A DNA stretch of 64,000 bases. It comes from Streptomyces narbonensis. Lineage in GTDB: Bacteria; Actinomycetota; Actinomycetes; Streptomycetales; Streptomycetaceae. Position 1 is the first letter of the stretch. Each line of letters begins with the position of its first letter. Shown here one piece after another: positions 22,465 through 30,440 of this stretch. The notes beneath the pieces were generated by a model. That model worked only from the letters and a program-made list of their open reading frames with translations, ran no database searches and had not been told where the DNA came from. The position numbers and the translations under genes were made by a program. The DNA is taken from positions 248,001 to 312,000 of the forward strand of contig NZ_BMSF01000002.1 in the NCBI RefSeq assembly GCF_014649015.1, in the 5' to 3' direction.

Positions 22465-24069
22465 ATGGAAACCCGCAACCCACGCCGCTGGTGGATCCTG
22501 GTCGTGCTGTGCCTCAGCACCCTGGTCCTGGTGGTCGACAGCATGGCGCTGACCGTCGCGGTCCCCTCGATGACCGAGGACATCGGCGCGAGCGCCCAGG
22601 ACATCCAGTGGATCCTGGACTCCTACATCCTGGTCTTCGCGGGGCTCCTCCTCACCTCCGGAAGCCTCGGTGACCGGTTCGGCCGACGGAAGATCATGAT
22701 CATCGGCCTGCTGCTCTTCGGCGCGGCGTCACTGGCCGCGACGGTCTGCACCAGTCCCGGCGAGGTCATCGCCGCGCGGATCACAATGGGTGTCGGCGGC
22801 GCGCTGATCATGCCCTCGACGCTCTCCATCCTCATCACCGTCTTCGACGAGGACGAGCGGCCCAAGGCGATGGCGGCCTGGGGCTCCGTGTCGATGCTCG
22901 GCCTCGTCGGCAGCCCGGTCCTCGGCGGCTTCCTGATCGACCACTACTCCTGGCAGTCGATCTTCTTCATCAACGTCCCGGTCGTCGTCCTCGCCGTCGT
23001 CGCCGCCCTCACCCTCATGCCGGAGTCGAAGGGCCCCTGGCAGAAGCCCGACCCGCTCGGCGCGATCCTCTCCGTCGTCGGCATGACCGCCCTGATCTGG
23101 TGGATCATCGAGATCCCGCAGCACGGTGCCTTCGAGGGCCGCGGGCTCGTCACCCTGGCGGTCGCGGTCGTCTCCCTCGCCGGCTTCGTGATCTGGGAGA
23201 ACGTCACCCCCGAGCCGATGGTGCCGCTGGTCCTCTTCAAGCACCGCAACTTCAGCGGCGGTTCGCTCTCGCTGACCCTCGTGCAGATCGGCAACGGCGG
23301 CCTGCTCCTCGTCCTCACCCAGTACCTCCAGTTCGTCCTCGGCTACTCGCCGGTCAAGGCGGGCCTCGCCTTCGTCCCGCTCGCCGTCGCCGCGCTCATC
23401 GGCAACGGCGCCGGCGCCGGCCTCGCGGCCAAGGTCGGCAACCGCGTCCTGATCCTCGCGGGCATGCTCGTCATGGCCGGTTCCTTCGCCCTGCTGACCA
23501 CGGTCGACGCGGCCTCCGGCTTCACCGTCCCGGCCATCGCCCTGGGCCTGCTCGGCCTCGGCGCCGGCCTCGCGATGCCGGCCGCCGTCGGCGCCCTGAT
23601 GAGCACCATCCCCGAGGAGAAGGCGGGCGTCGGCTCCGCCCTGAACGACACGATCCAGCAGGCCGGCACCGCGCTCGGCATCGCCATCCTCGGCTCGCTC
23701 CTCACCAGCATCTACTCCCGTGAGATGCCGGCCGACGCCCCCGAGCAGGCCAAGCAGTCGATCGGCGGGGCACTGGCCGCCGCCAAGGGCGACCCCGCGA
23801 TGATCGAGTCGGCCCGCGAGGCCTTCACCACCTCGATGTCCACCACCTTCACGATCAGCGCGATCGGTGTCCTCGCGGCGGCCGTCCTCGCCACCCTGGT
23901 CATGCGGGACGGCAAGAAGACCGCCGCCGATGCCGAGACCGCCGAGACCGCCGGGACCGCCGGGACCGCCGGGACCGCCGGGACCGCCGGGACCGCCGAG
24001 ACCGCCGGGACCGCCGAGACCGCCGGGCAGGACGCGGAGGGCAAGGAGAAGTCCGGGCTCGCGGTCTGA
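22465..24069 (+). CDS. MFS drug efflux transporter, DHA2 (EmrB/QacA) type
   Basis: The protein has 534 residues and about 14 membrane segments. It has VLVVDSMALTVAVPSMTEDIGAS, the QWILDSYILVFAGLLLTSGSLGDRFGRRK motif and the GSPVLGGFLI motif C, all typical of EmrB/QacA proton-drug antiporters. The last 45 residues form a (GTA)n/ETAG repeat tail encoded by a 9-bp microsatellite. ATG 22465 follows GAGGGGGAAG. It is regulated by the divergent TetR. The substrate is unknown. Confidence 0.92.
   Translation: METRNPRRWWILVVLCLSTLVLVVDSMALTVAVPSMTEDIGASAQDIQWILDSYILVFAGLLLTSGSLGDRFGRRKIMIIGLLLFGAASLAATVCTSPGEVIAARITMGVGGALIMPSTLSILITVFDEDERPKAMAAWGSVSMLGLVGSPVLGGFLIDHYSWQSIFFINVPVVVLAVVAALTLMPESKGPWQKPDPLGAILSVVGMTALIWWIIEIPQHGAFEGRGLVTLAVAVVSLAGFVIWENVTPEPMVPLVLFKHRNFSGGSLSLTLVQIGNGGLLLVLTQYLQFVLGYSPVKAGLAFVPLAVAALIGNGAGAGLAAKVGNRVLILAGMLVMAGSFALLTTVDAASGFTVPAIALGLLGLGAGLAMPAAVGALMSTIPEEKAGVGSALNDTIQQAGTALGIAILGSLLTSIYSREMPADAPEQAKQSIGGALAAAKGDPAMIESAREAFTTSMSTTFTISAIGVLAAAVLATLVMRDGKKTAADAETAETAGTAGTAGTAGTAGTAETAGTAETAGQDAEGKEKSGLAV
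23937..24030. repeat. 9-bp microsatellite at the 3' end of the DHA2 gene
   Basis: Copies of GCCGGGACC/GCCGAGACC repeat about ten times in frame and encode the Gly-Thr-Ala-rich cytoplasmic tail. Length is likely to vary by slippage without breaking the frame. Confidence 0.85.
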
Positions 24070-24086
24070 CCTTCGCCCACCGACGA

Positions 24087-24120
24087 CAGGAGCCGGTGCC
24101 CCTCGGGGCGCCGGCTCCTG
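24087..24120 (+). terminator. hairpin after the DHA2 gene
   Basis: CAGGAGCCGG (24087-24096) pairs perfectly with 24111-24120, and the loop itself holds GCCCC/GGGGC, giving a long near-continuous stem. There is no U-run, which is common for actinobacterial hairpin terminators. Confidence 0.7.
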
Positions 24121-24198
24121 CCGTCCGCTCCGCCGGTGCGACGAGAAGCTTCCGCGAACACCCGCGTCCACCCGCCCCGGCCTGGCACGCTTTCGTCC

Positions 24199-25485
24199 GT
24201 GACCTATGTCGTAACCGTGGAAATACGCATTCCGGAGGGTGCTCCGGAGCTGGACGGGCTCCACCGCGTGGGAGCCACCGCCCTCCTGGAGCAGGGCTTC
24301 GCGTCGGTGGCCGGAATCGAAGGCGCCGACGGCATGGAGATGGACCTGTTCGACGTCGCCGTGGCCGTCCATCCGGGCGGGGCGATCCTGAAGGTGGTGG
24401 TCGCGGCGCCGTCGCTGGAGTTCGCGGAGGAAGCGGTCGGTTCCGTGAGCGAGGAGGTCCTGGAGCGCTCGGAGCTGCTGGCCGAGTGGACGGTCGAGAG
24501 CAGCGAGGTGCAGCTGCACACCGACGCGGCGCGTGAGAGCCTCGAAGCGGCCGACGGGCCCGGCGCCCCGCCCAGCGACCCGCAGGCCCGCCGGGCCCAC
24601 CACACGGCGCAGCCCGACACCGCCGACGAGACGGAGCGGGAGGCGCAGGACCACGAAGCCGCCTTCCGCACCCTGGCGGCCCGGCTCCGCTCCTTCGGCC
24701 CGGTGGCCTTCGGCGTCGCGGAGGCGGGATCGGAGGCGGAATCGGAGGCGGAGGCGGACGTGGGACCGGAGGCGGGAGCGGAGGCGGGACCGGAGGCGGG
24801 ACCGGAGGCCGGGCCTCGGCAGGAGGCGGGCGCGGGACCGGGGCCGGGACCGGGTGGCGGGACCCGGCCGCAGGACGAAGGGGCGGAAGGCGCCGGGACC
24901 GCGGACACGGGGGACGGGCTCCCGGAGATCTCTCCCGCGAGCGCCGAACTCGCCGCCGGCTCCCTGGTCTACGGCGCCGAGGTCCTCATCGACGAGCTGT
25001 ACGACGACGTCCAGGCGCTCGCCGAGGAGGACACCACCGTCGCCGAGTGCCAGGGGCACCTGTGGCATCTCGACCAGCTGCCCTCGCGCCACGCGCTGCA
25101 GTACAACGAACTCTTCGCGCGCCGCTTCCTGGTGACCGCGATCGCCCTCACCACCCGGTTCACCGACGGCAGCTTCCGGCGGCTCGGCTGCCTCGCCGAG
25201 GAGCTCGTGCTGAAACTCCTCCTCGAACAGGCCCACGTCACCCTCGACCTGCACGGACTCCTGGACGAGGAGGTCGCGGCGGCCCTCGGGCGCTTCGCCG
25301 GGGAGGTGTACGAGGACATGGACTTCGCGTGGCTCCAGGACACGGGGGAGGACGGCGCCGACGGTGGTGCGGCAGCGAGCGGCTTCGGCACGTGGTTCAC
25401 GCCCTTCGACGACGCGCGGTACGTGCATCCGTACGCCCTCGACGAGATGCCGGAGGCCGGCGTCCCCGACACGGCCGAGAACTGA
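24199..25485 (+). CDS. conserved hypothetical acidic protein with Glu/Ala/Gly/Pro linker
   Basis: I do not recognise this protein of 428 residues. The start is taken as GTG 24199 (VTYVVTVEIRIPEG), because the upstream part of the frame overlaps the terminator region. An N-terminal alpha/beta domain (1-115) is followed by an acidic linker, then an EAGPEAG/GPGPG repeat (about 175-240, encoded by GGA/GGC-rich DNA at 24720-24905), then an all-helical domain (250-428: LVYGAEVLIDELYDDVQAL, CLAEELVLKLLLEQAHVTL). No signal or membrane segment is seen. It lies 30 bp upstream of glutaminase and may share its transcript. Confidence 0.65.
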   Translation: MTYVVTVEIRIPEGAPELDGLHRVGATALLEQGFASVAGIEGADGMEMDLFDVAVAVHPGGAILKVVVAAPSLEFAEEAVGSVSEEVLERSELLAEWTVESSEVQLHTDAARESLEAADGPGAPPSDPQARRAHHTAQPDTADETEREAQDHEAAFRTLAARLRSFGPVAFGVAEAGSEAESEAEADVGPEAGAEAGPEAGPEAGPRQEAGAGPGPGPGGGTRPQDEGAEGAGTADTGDGLPEISPASAELAAGSLVYGAEVLIDELYDDVQALAEEDTTVAECQGHLWHLDQLPSRHALQYNELFARRFLVTAIALTTRFTDGSFRRLGCLAEELVLKLLLEQAHVTLDLHGLLDEEVAAALGRFAGEVYEDMDFAWLQDTGEDGADGGAAASGFGTWFTPFDDARYVHPYALDEMPEAGVPDTAEN

Positions 25486-25515
25486 GCCGCCCGCGGCCCC
25501 GGGCACAATGCGCTC

Positions 25516-26445
25516 ATGGCGCAGTCCTTCCAGCAGTCCTTCCTGCCCGTACTCGAACGCATCGGCGAGGAGATCGAGGCCCTCGCCGGCCGGGGCCGCC
25601 CCGCCGACTACATCCCCGCTCTCGCCGCCGTCGACCCGAACCGCTTCGGGATGGCCGTGGCGGAGCTCGACGGCACGGTGTACGGGGTGGGGGAGTGGCA
25701 GCAGCCCTTCTCCACCCAGTCCGTCACCAAGGTCTTCACGCTCGCCCTCGCGCTGTCCCGGGAGGGCGAGGAACTCTGGGAGCACGTCGGCCGCGAGCCC
25801 TCGGGCAACCCCTTCAACTCGCTCGTCCAGCTGGAGTACGAGCACGGCATCCCCCGGAACCCGTTCATCAACGCCGGGGCCCTCGTCGTCACCGACCGGC
25901 TGCACCGGCTGACCGGTGACGCCTCCGGCAGCCTCCGTGACTTCCTGCGCGCCGAGTCCGCCAACCCGGACCTCGACTTCGACCGGGACGTGGCCGCGTC
26001 CGAGACCGCCCACGGCGACCGCAACGCCGCACTCGCCCACTTCATGGCCTCGTACGGCAACATCACCACGCCCGTGCCGACCCTGCTCCGCGAGTACTTC
26101 CGGCAGTGCGCGATCGAGGCGTCCTGCGCCGACCTCGCCGTCGCCACCGGCTTCCTCGCCCGGCACGGCATCCGCGCGGACGGCTCCCGCCTGCTCACCC
26201 GCAGCCAGGCCAAGCAGGTCAACGCGGTGATGATGACCTGCGGCACGTACGACGCGGCGGGCGACTTCGCCTACCGGGTCGGGCTTCCCGGCAAGAGCGG
26301 GGTGGGCGGCGCGATCATCGCCGTCGTCCCGGGCCGCTGCACCCTCTGCGTCTGGAGCCCGGGCCTCGACGACCGCGGCAACTCGGTCGCCGGGGTCGCC
26401 GCCCTCGACCGCTTCACCACCATCACGGGCCTCTCCGTCTTCTAA
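25516..26445 (+). CDS. glsA: glutaminase A
   Basis: The protein has 309 residues, the normal length for the serine-dependent beta-lactamase-like glutaminase family. It hydrolyses glutamine to glutamate and ammonia. The catalytic Ser69-x-x-Lys72 pair lies in FSTQSVTKVF. NPFNSLVQLEYEHGIPRNPFINAGA and GLPGKSGVGGAIIAVVP are family signatures. ATG 25516 is the start; no strong Shine-Dalgarno is visible. No C-terminal STAS or cNMP domain is present, unlike some actinobacterial versions. Confidence 0.93.
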   Translation: MAQSFQQSFLPVLERIGEEIEALAGRGRPADYIPALAAVDPNRFGMAVAELDGTVYGVGEWQQPFSTQSVTKVFTLALALSREGEELWEHVGREPSGNPFNSLVQLEYEHGIPRNPFINAGALVVTDRLHRLTGDASGSLRDFLRAESANPDLDFDRDVAASETAHGDRNAALAHFMASYGNITTPVPTLLREYFRQCAIEASCADLAVATGFLARHGIRADGSRLLTRSQAKQVNAVMMTCGTYDAAGDFAYRVGLPGKSGVGGAIIAVVPGRCTLCVWSPGLDDRGNSVAGVAALDRFTTITGLSVF

Positions 26446-26446
26446 A

Positions 26447-26467
26447 GTGGCACGTAGGTGGCATGTA
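26447..26467. promoter_or_regulatory. direct repeat upstream of BlaI gene, possible operator
   Basis: GTGGCACGTA and GTGGCATGTA are spaced by one base, immediately after the glutaminase stop and 24 bp before the BlaI start. BlaI/MecI proteins usually bind TACA/TGTA-type sites, so autoregulation here is plausible but weakly supported. Confidence 0.3.
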
Positions 26468-26490
26468 CGGGACCGGAGGGAGGGGGCGGC

Positions 26491-26928
26491 ATGAAGGACC
26501 GGAGCGGGGACGGGACGGGGCCCTCGCCGAGCAGGCGCGGTCAGGGAAAGCTGGAGGCGCACGTCCTTTCCGTGCTCAAGGGCGCCCCCGAACCGGTGCC
26601 CGTGGCCTGGGTGCAGGAGCGCCTCGGCGGCGACCTCGCCTACACCACCGTGATCACGATCCTGACCCGGCTGCACGGCAAGGGCGCCGTGGAGCGCGAG
26701 CGGGCGGGGCGCTCCTTCGTCTGGACGGCCGTCGCCGACGAGGCGGGGCTCGCCGCGCTCCGGATGCGCAAGGTGCTGGACGCGGAGGCGGACCGCCAGG
26801 CGGTACTCGCCAGCTTCGTCACGGCGCTCTCCGAGAACGACGAGCGGCTCCTGCGCGAACTCCTGGCCGCAGAGCCGGAGTCCCCCGACCTCTCCGCACC
26901 CCCCTCGTCCCCCGAGGAAGACCGCTGA
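26491..26928 (+). CDS. BlaI/MecI-family repressor
   Basis: The protein has 145 residues with ATG 26491 after GGAGGGAGG. A winged helix (KLEAHVLSVLKGAPEPVPVAWVQERLGGDLAYTTVITILTRLHGKGAVERERAGRSFVW) and a C-terminal dimerisation helix match the penicillinase-repressor family. In staphylococci such repressors are cleaved after BlaR1 signalling. Here the partner is the short M56 peptidase encoded 8 bp downstream. Confidence 0.9.
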   Translation: MKDRSGDGTGPSPSRRGQGKLEAHVLSVLKGAPEPVPVAWVQERLGGDLAYTTVITILTRLHGKGAVERERAGRSFVWTAVADEAGLAALRMRKVLDAEADRQAVLASFVTALSENDERLLRELLAAEPESPDLSAPPSSPEEDR

Positions 26929-26936
26929 CACGCACC

Positions 26937-27869
26937 ATGGGTCTCTTCGTCTTCCTCCCCCTCGTCCTCCCGCTCACGGCCTGGCCCGTCGCCCGGCTCG
27001 CCGAGAGCCGGCTCCATCCCCGTACCGCGACGCGCCTCCTCTCCGCCGGCGCCGGCGTCCTCGCGGTGTGCAGCACCCTCTGCCTCGGCCTGCTCATGAT
27101 CGTCGGTACGGCCCAGCTGCCCGGCAACCCGCTGCCCGACGCCTGGTCGGACCCCGAGGTGCGCGCGGCCCTGCCGTACGACGAGGTGGCGGGCCGGGCG
27201 GCCATCCCGGCCCTGCTGGCCGTCCTCGTCTCGTGCGGCGTGGCGGCTTGGCGCCAGCTGCGGGCGCGCCGACGGGCCGAGGCCGCGCTCGCCGGTCTGC
27301 CCGAGACCTCCGTGACCGTCCTGCCGGACGGCACCCCCTACGCCTACGCGCTGCCCGGCCGTCGGCGCGGCCGGGCCGTCGTCAGCACCGGCATGCTCAC
27401 CGCGCTGACCTCCCGCGAACGCAGGGCGCTGTTCGCCCACGAGCGGGCCCACCTGGCGGGGCGCCACCACCGGCACCTCACGACGGTCCATCTCGCCGCC
27501 CGCGCCAACCCGTTCCTGCGCCCGCTCCGCACCGCCGTCGCCTACACCGCCGAACGCTGGGCCGACGAGGAGGCCGCGGCAGCCGTCGGCAGCCGCCGCT
27601 GCGTGGCCCGGGCGATCGGCACGGCCGCCCTGCTGGCCCCGCCGACGACCACCCCGCTGCTTCCCGCGGTCACCGGCGCGGGCCCCGTGCCCCGCCGAGT
27701 GGCGGCCCTGCTCCGCCCGGCCCCCCAGTCCCGCACCTGGCCGCCGCTCTTCACCGCGGTGGGCCTCGCGGCCTGGACCGCCGCCTTCGGCACGACGGCC
27801 TCGGCCCTCTCCTCGGCGAACTCGGCGGTCGCCCTCTTCCTCACCCTCCGAGCAGCCACCCCGATGTGA
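26937..27869 (+). CDS. M56-family membrane metallopeptidase (BlaR1-like, without sensor domain)
   Basis: The protein has 310 residues. N-terminal membrane segments (3-20, 35-58, 88-104) are followed by the zinc motif H168-E169-R-A-H172, a downstream ERWADEEA helix that may give the third ligand, and a C-terminal membrane segment (about 272-300). It lacks the extracellular penicillin-binding domain of BlaR1, as is usual for actinobacterial BlaI-M56 pairs. It probably regulates BlaI by proteolysis. The signal is unknown. Confidence 0.88.
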   Translation: MGLFVFLPLVLPLTAWPVARLAESRLHPRTATRLLSAGAGVLAVCSTLCLGLLMIVGTAQLPGNPLPDAWSDPEVRAALPYDEVAGRAAIPALLAVLVSCGVAAWRQLRARRRAEAALAGLPETSVTVLPDGTPYAYALPGRRRGRAVVSTGMLTALTSRERRALFAHERAHLAGRHHRHLTTVHLAARANPFLRPLRTAVAYTAERWADEEAAAAVGSRRCVARAIGTAALLAPPTTTPLLPAVTGAGPVPRRVAALLRPAPQSRTWPPLFTAVGLAAWTAAFGTTASALSSANSAVALFLTLRAATPM

Positions 27870-27904
27870 GGCCCGGCCCCGCGGCAGACCCGCCCCCCGG
27901 CCAG

Positions 27905-27933
27905 GACGACGGGAATTTGACGACACCCCCTAG
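27905..27933. mobile_element. solo arm of a CTAG-flanked MITE
   Basis: This 29-bp stretch matches 60634-60662 (right arm of the MITE there) at 28 of 29 positions and ends in CTAG (27930-27933). The complementary left arm is absent. The CTAG supplies the TAG stop (27932..27930) of the TerB-like gene. It is probably a degraded element. Confidence 0.7.
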
Positions 27934-28385
27934 AGGTCGAACTCGTGGGGCGGCAGGCCGAGGGCGAAGCAGGCCTCGCGGACGACGGCCTGTTCCGTCT
28001 TGTCGAAGTCGCCGTCGGCGCCGCCGATGACGATGCCTATCTGGACGACCGCGCGGGCCTCGGCGGGCTTCTTCTTCGCCTTGGCGATCTCCTGGAGCAC
28101 GCTGACCCGGCCGAAGTCGAAGTCGGCCGTCAGCTTGTCCAGGTTCTCGTCGAACCGGCGCTGGAGGTCGGTCGCGTCGAAGTTCTGCAGGACCTCGTTC
28201 GTCGCGATGAGCTGAGCGACCCGTCGGCGCTCGGCCGGGTCGATCGTCCCGTCGGCGGCGGCCACGAGCGCGCACATCGCCATGGCGGCGTCCCGGAAGG
28301 CGCCGCTCTTCAGGTCGTTCTTCCTCGCCACCAGCTGGGTCTGCATCCCCGATGCGGATTCCTTGATGCGGTCCCACAGGGCCAT
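27930..28385 (-). CDS. TerB-family tellurite-resistance-like protein
   Basis: The protein has 151 residues and is all helical, with the TerB metal-binding style motifs: ALVAAADGTIDPAERRRV near 40-56 and GGADGDFDKTEQAVVREAC near 120-138, each an Asp/Glu helix cap. It resembles the small Streptomyces TerB proteins often expressed with TerD proteins. No other ter genes are nearby. The stop codon lies in the CTAG of the MITE arm. An inverted repeat TTCTAC/GTAGAA (28415-28432) lies 30 bp upstream. Confidence 0.85.
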   Translation of the reverse strand: MALWDRIKESASGMQTQLVARKNDLKSGAFRDAAMAMCALVAAADGTIDPAERRRVAQLIATNEVLQNFDATDLQRRFDENLDKLTADFDFGRVSVLQEIAKAKKKPAEARAVVQIGIVIGGADGDFDKTEQAVVREACFALGLPPHEFDL

Positions 28386-28597
28386 GTTCCGTCACTCCAG
28401 TCATCGTCGGTTGTTTCTACGCGCCTGTAGAACGCGGCGGTGCGGGAGAAGGTTCCCGGCCGGGGCGAGCTCGCGTAGAGGACGCGTCAAGAGCGCGCCG
28501 AGGGACGTATGAGGGGCGTTAACGGAAGCCTCGACCCCCTCCGAGCAGGGGTTTGCTCATCTCGTCCGAGAATCCGTTCTTCACCCAGGAGCTCACG
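28386..28597. other. divergent region TerB / kdp with small hairpins
   Basis: This 212-bp region has a TTCTAC-N6-GTAGAA dyad (28415-28432) near the TerB start. Closer to kdp, two overlapping, mutually exclusive hairpins are possible: CCCCT/AGGGG (28536-28551) and GAGCA/TGCTC (28543-28558). No recognised riboswitch class is apparent. Confidence 0.4.
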
Positions 28598-28681
28598 ATG
28601 GCCGACCTGGCCTTCGTCGTCACCACGATCGCGGTCTTCGCGCTGGTGGCCTTCATCGCCAAGGGGGTGGCCAAGCTGTGA
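28598..28681 (+). CDS. 27-residue single-span membrane peptide upstream of kdpF
   Basis: ATG 28598 follows CCAGGAG at good spacing. It encodes [20 protein letters not shown] plus a basic tail (AKGVAKL), which is one membrane helix. The TGA stop overlaps the GTG start of kdpF (GTGA), so the two are translationally coupled. The codon pattern has the expected G/C third positions. The function is unknown; it is presumably an extra small subunit or regulator of the Kdp pump, similar in size to KdpF. Confidence 0.75.
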   Translation: MADLAFVVTTIAVFALVAFIAKGVAKL

Positions 28682-28767
28682 CCGCCGAAAACATCGTCGG
28701 CCTGCTGGTGGCCGCCGGCCTCCTCGGCTACCTCGTCCTCGCCCTCCTCAAGCCGGAGAGGTTCTGA
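28678..28767 (+). CDS. kdpF: KdpF, small stabilising subunit of the K+-ATPase
   Basis: The protein has 29 residues ([20 protein letters not shown] then ALLKPERF). The single membrane span and the KPERF end are diagnostic of KdpF. It stabilises the KdpABC complex. GTG start overlaps the preceding stop, and kdpA follows 8 bp downstream. Confidence 0.93.
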   Translation: MTAENIVGLLVAAGLLGYLVLALLKPERF

Positions 28768-28775
28768 GTACGGAG

Positions 28776-30440
28776 ATGAGTCCCGTCCTAGCTGGGGTTC
28801 TCCAGCTCCTCGCCCTCCTCGTCGCGCTGGGCCTCTCGTACCGCCCGCTGGGCGACCACATGGCCCGGGTCTACTCCTCGGAGAAACACCTCCGGGCCGA
28901 GAAGTGGATCTACAAGGCCATCGGCGCCGACCCGTCGGTGCAGATGCGCTGGCCCGCCTATCTGCGCGGTGTCCTCGCCTTCTCCGTCGTGAGCGTCCTC
29001 TTCCTCTATCTGCTCCAGCGGATCCAGGGCTCGCTGCCCGGCTCCCTGGGCTTCGTCTCCATCGACCCGGACCAGGCCTTCAACACCGCCGCCTCGTTCG
29101 TGGCCAACACCAACTGGCAGTCGTACTACGGCGAGCAGGCCATGGGCCACGTCGTGCAGACCGGTGGCCTGGCCGTGCAGAACTTCGTGTCGGCCGCCGT
29201 CGGCATCGCCGTGGCGGTCGCGCTGGTGCGCGGTTTCGCGCGGTCGCGCACCGGTGAGCTGGGCAACTTCTGGGCCGACCTGGTCCGCGGCACCGTCCGG
29301 ATCCTGCTGCCGATCTCCGTGATCGGCGCCCTCGTCCTCGTCGCCTGCGGCGCCATCCAGAACTTCTCCGGCATCCACGAGGTCGGGCAGTTCATCGGCG
29401 GACCGCAGCAGTGGAACGGCGGCGCCGTGGCCTCCCAGGAGGTCATCAAGGAGCTCGGCACGAACGGCGGCGGCTACTTCAACGCGAACTCGGCCCACCC
29501 CTTCGAGAACCCCGACGGGCTCTCCAACCTCTTCGAGATCTACCTGATCCTCGTCATTCCCTTCGCGCTCACCCGGACCTTCGGCCGCATGGTCGGATCG
29601 GTCAAGCAGGGGTACGCGATCCTCGGCACGATGGCCACCATCTGGCTCCTCTTCACGGGCCTCATGCTGTGGACCGAGTTCGCCCACAACGCCCCCGCCC
29701 TCGACCTCGCCGGCGGTGCGATGGAGGGCAAGGAGACCCGCTTCGGGATCGGCGGCTCGTCGATCTTCGCCGTGGCTACCACCATGACCTCGACCGGCGC
29801 GGTGAACTCCTTCCACTCCTCGTACACCGGCTTCGGCGGCGGCATCACCATGCTCGGCATGCAGCTCGGCGAGATCGCGCCCGGCGGGGTCGGCTCCGGC
29901 CTCTACGGCATGCTGATCATGGCGGTCATCGCGGTGTTCATCGCCGGTCTGATGGTCGGCCGCACCCCCGAGTACCTCGGCAAGAAGATCGGCACCCGCG
30001 AGATCAAGTTCGCGGCCTGCTACATCCTCGTCACCCCCGCGCTCGTGCTCTGCTTCACCGCCGCCGCGATGGCCCTGGACACCCCGTCCCACTCGATGAC
30101 GAACTCCGGCGCGCACGGCTTCTCCGAGATCCTGTACGCCTACACGTCCGGCGCCAACAACAACGGCTCCGCCTTCGCGGGCCTCAACGCCGACACGCAG
30201 TGGTTCAACTCGACCATCGGCATCGCGATGCTGCTCGGCCGCTTCCTGCCGATGGTCTTCGTGCTCGCCCTTGCCGGCTCGCTCGCCGAGCAGACGCCGG
30301 TGCCCGAGACCTCGGGCACGCTCCGCACGGAGAAGCCGCTGTTCACGGGCCTCCTGGTCGGAACCATCATGATCATCGCCGGTCTCACCTACTTCCCGGC
30401 CCTCGCGCTGGGACCGCTCGCCGAAGGGCTCGCAGCATGA
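28776..30440 (+). CDS. kdpA: KdpA, K+-binding subunit of the Kdp ATPase
   Basis: The protein has 554 residues and ten membrane segments, in the K+ channel-like superfamily. Selectivity-filter-type loops are visible: [42 protein letters not shown] and [12 protein letters not shown]. It forms the ion entry path of the high-affinity potassium uptake pump. ATG 28776 follows TACGGAG. The stop overlaps the kdpB start (ATGA). Confidence 0.96.
   Translation: MSPVLAGVLQLLALLVALGLSYRPLGDHMARVYSSEKHLRAEKWIYKAIGADPSVQMRWPAYLRGVLAFSVVSVLFLYLLQRIQGSLPGSLGFVSIDPDQAFNTAASFVANTNWQSYYGEQAMGHVVQTGGLAVQNFVSAAVGIAVAVALVRGFARSRTGELGNFWADLVRGTVRILLPISVIGALVLVACGAIQNFSGIHEVGQFIGGPQQWNGGAVASQEVIKELGTNGGGYFNANSAHPFENPDGLSNLFEIYLILVIPFALTRTFGRMVGSVKQGYAILGTMATIWLLFTGLMLWTEFAHNAPALDLAGGAMEGKETRFGIGGSSIFAVATTMTSTGAVNSFHSSYTGFGGGITMLGMQLGEIAPGGVGSGLYGMLIMAVIAVFIAGLMVGRTPEYLGKKIGTREIKFAACYILVTPALVLCFTAAAMALDTPSHSMTNSGAHGFSEILYAYTSGANNNGSAFAGLNADTQWFNSTIGIAMLLGRFLPMVFVLALAGSLAEQTPVPETSGTLRTEKPLFTGLLVGTIMIIAGLTYFPALALGPLAEGLAA

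Noticed and set aside
22729-26931. Very long minus-strand open frame (about 1400 codons)
   Set aside because: It runs antisense through the DHA2, 24199, glutaminase and BlaI genes. Its product is Gly/Arg/Asp/Glu-rich with no domain; such shadows are normal in high-GC DNA.
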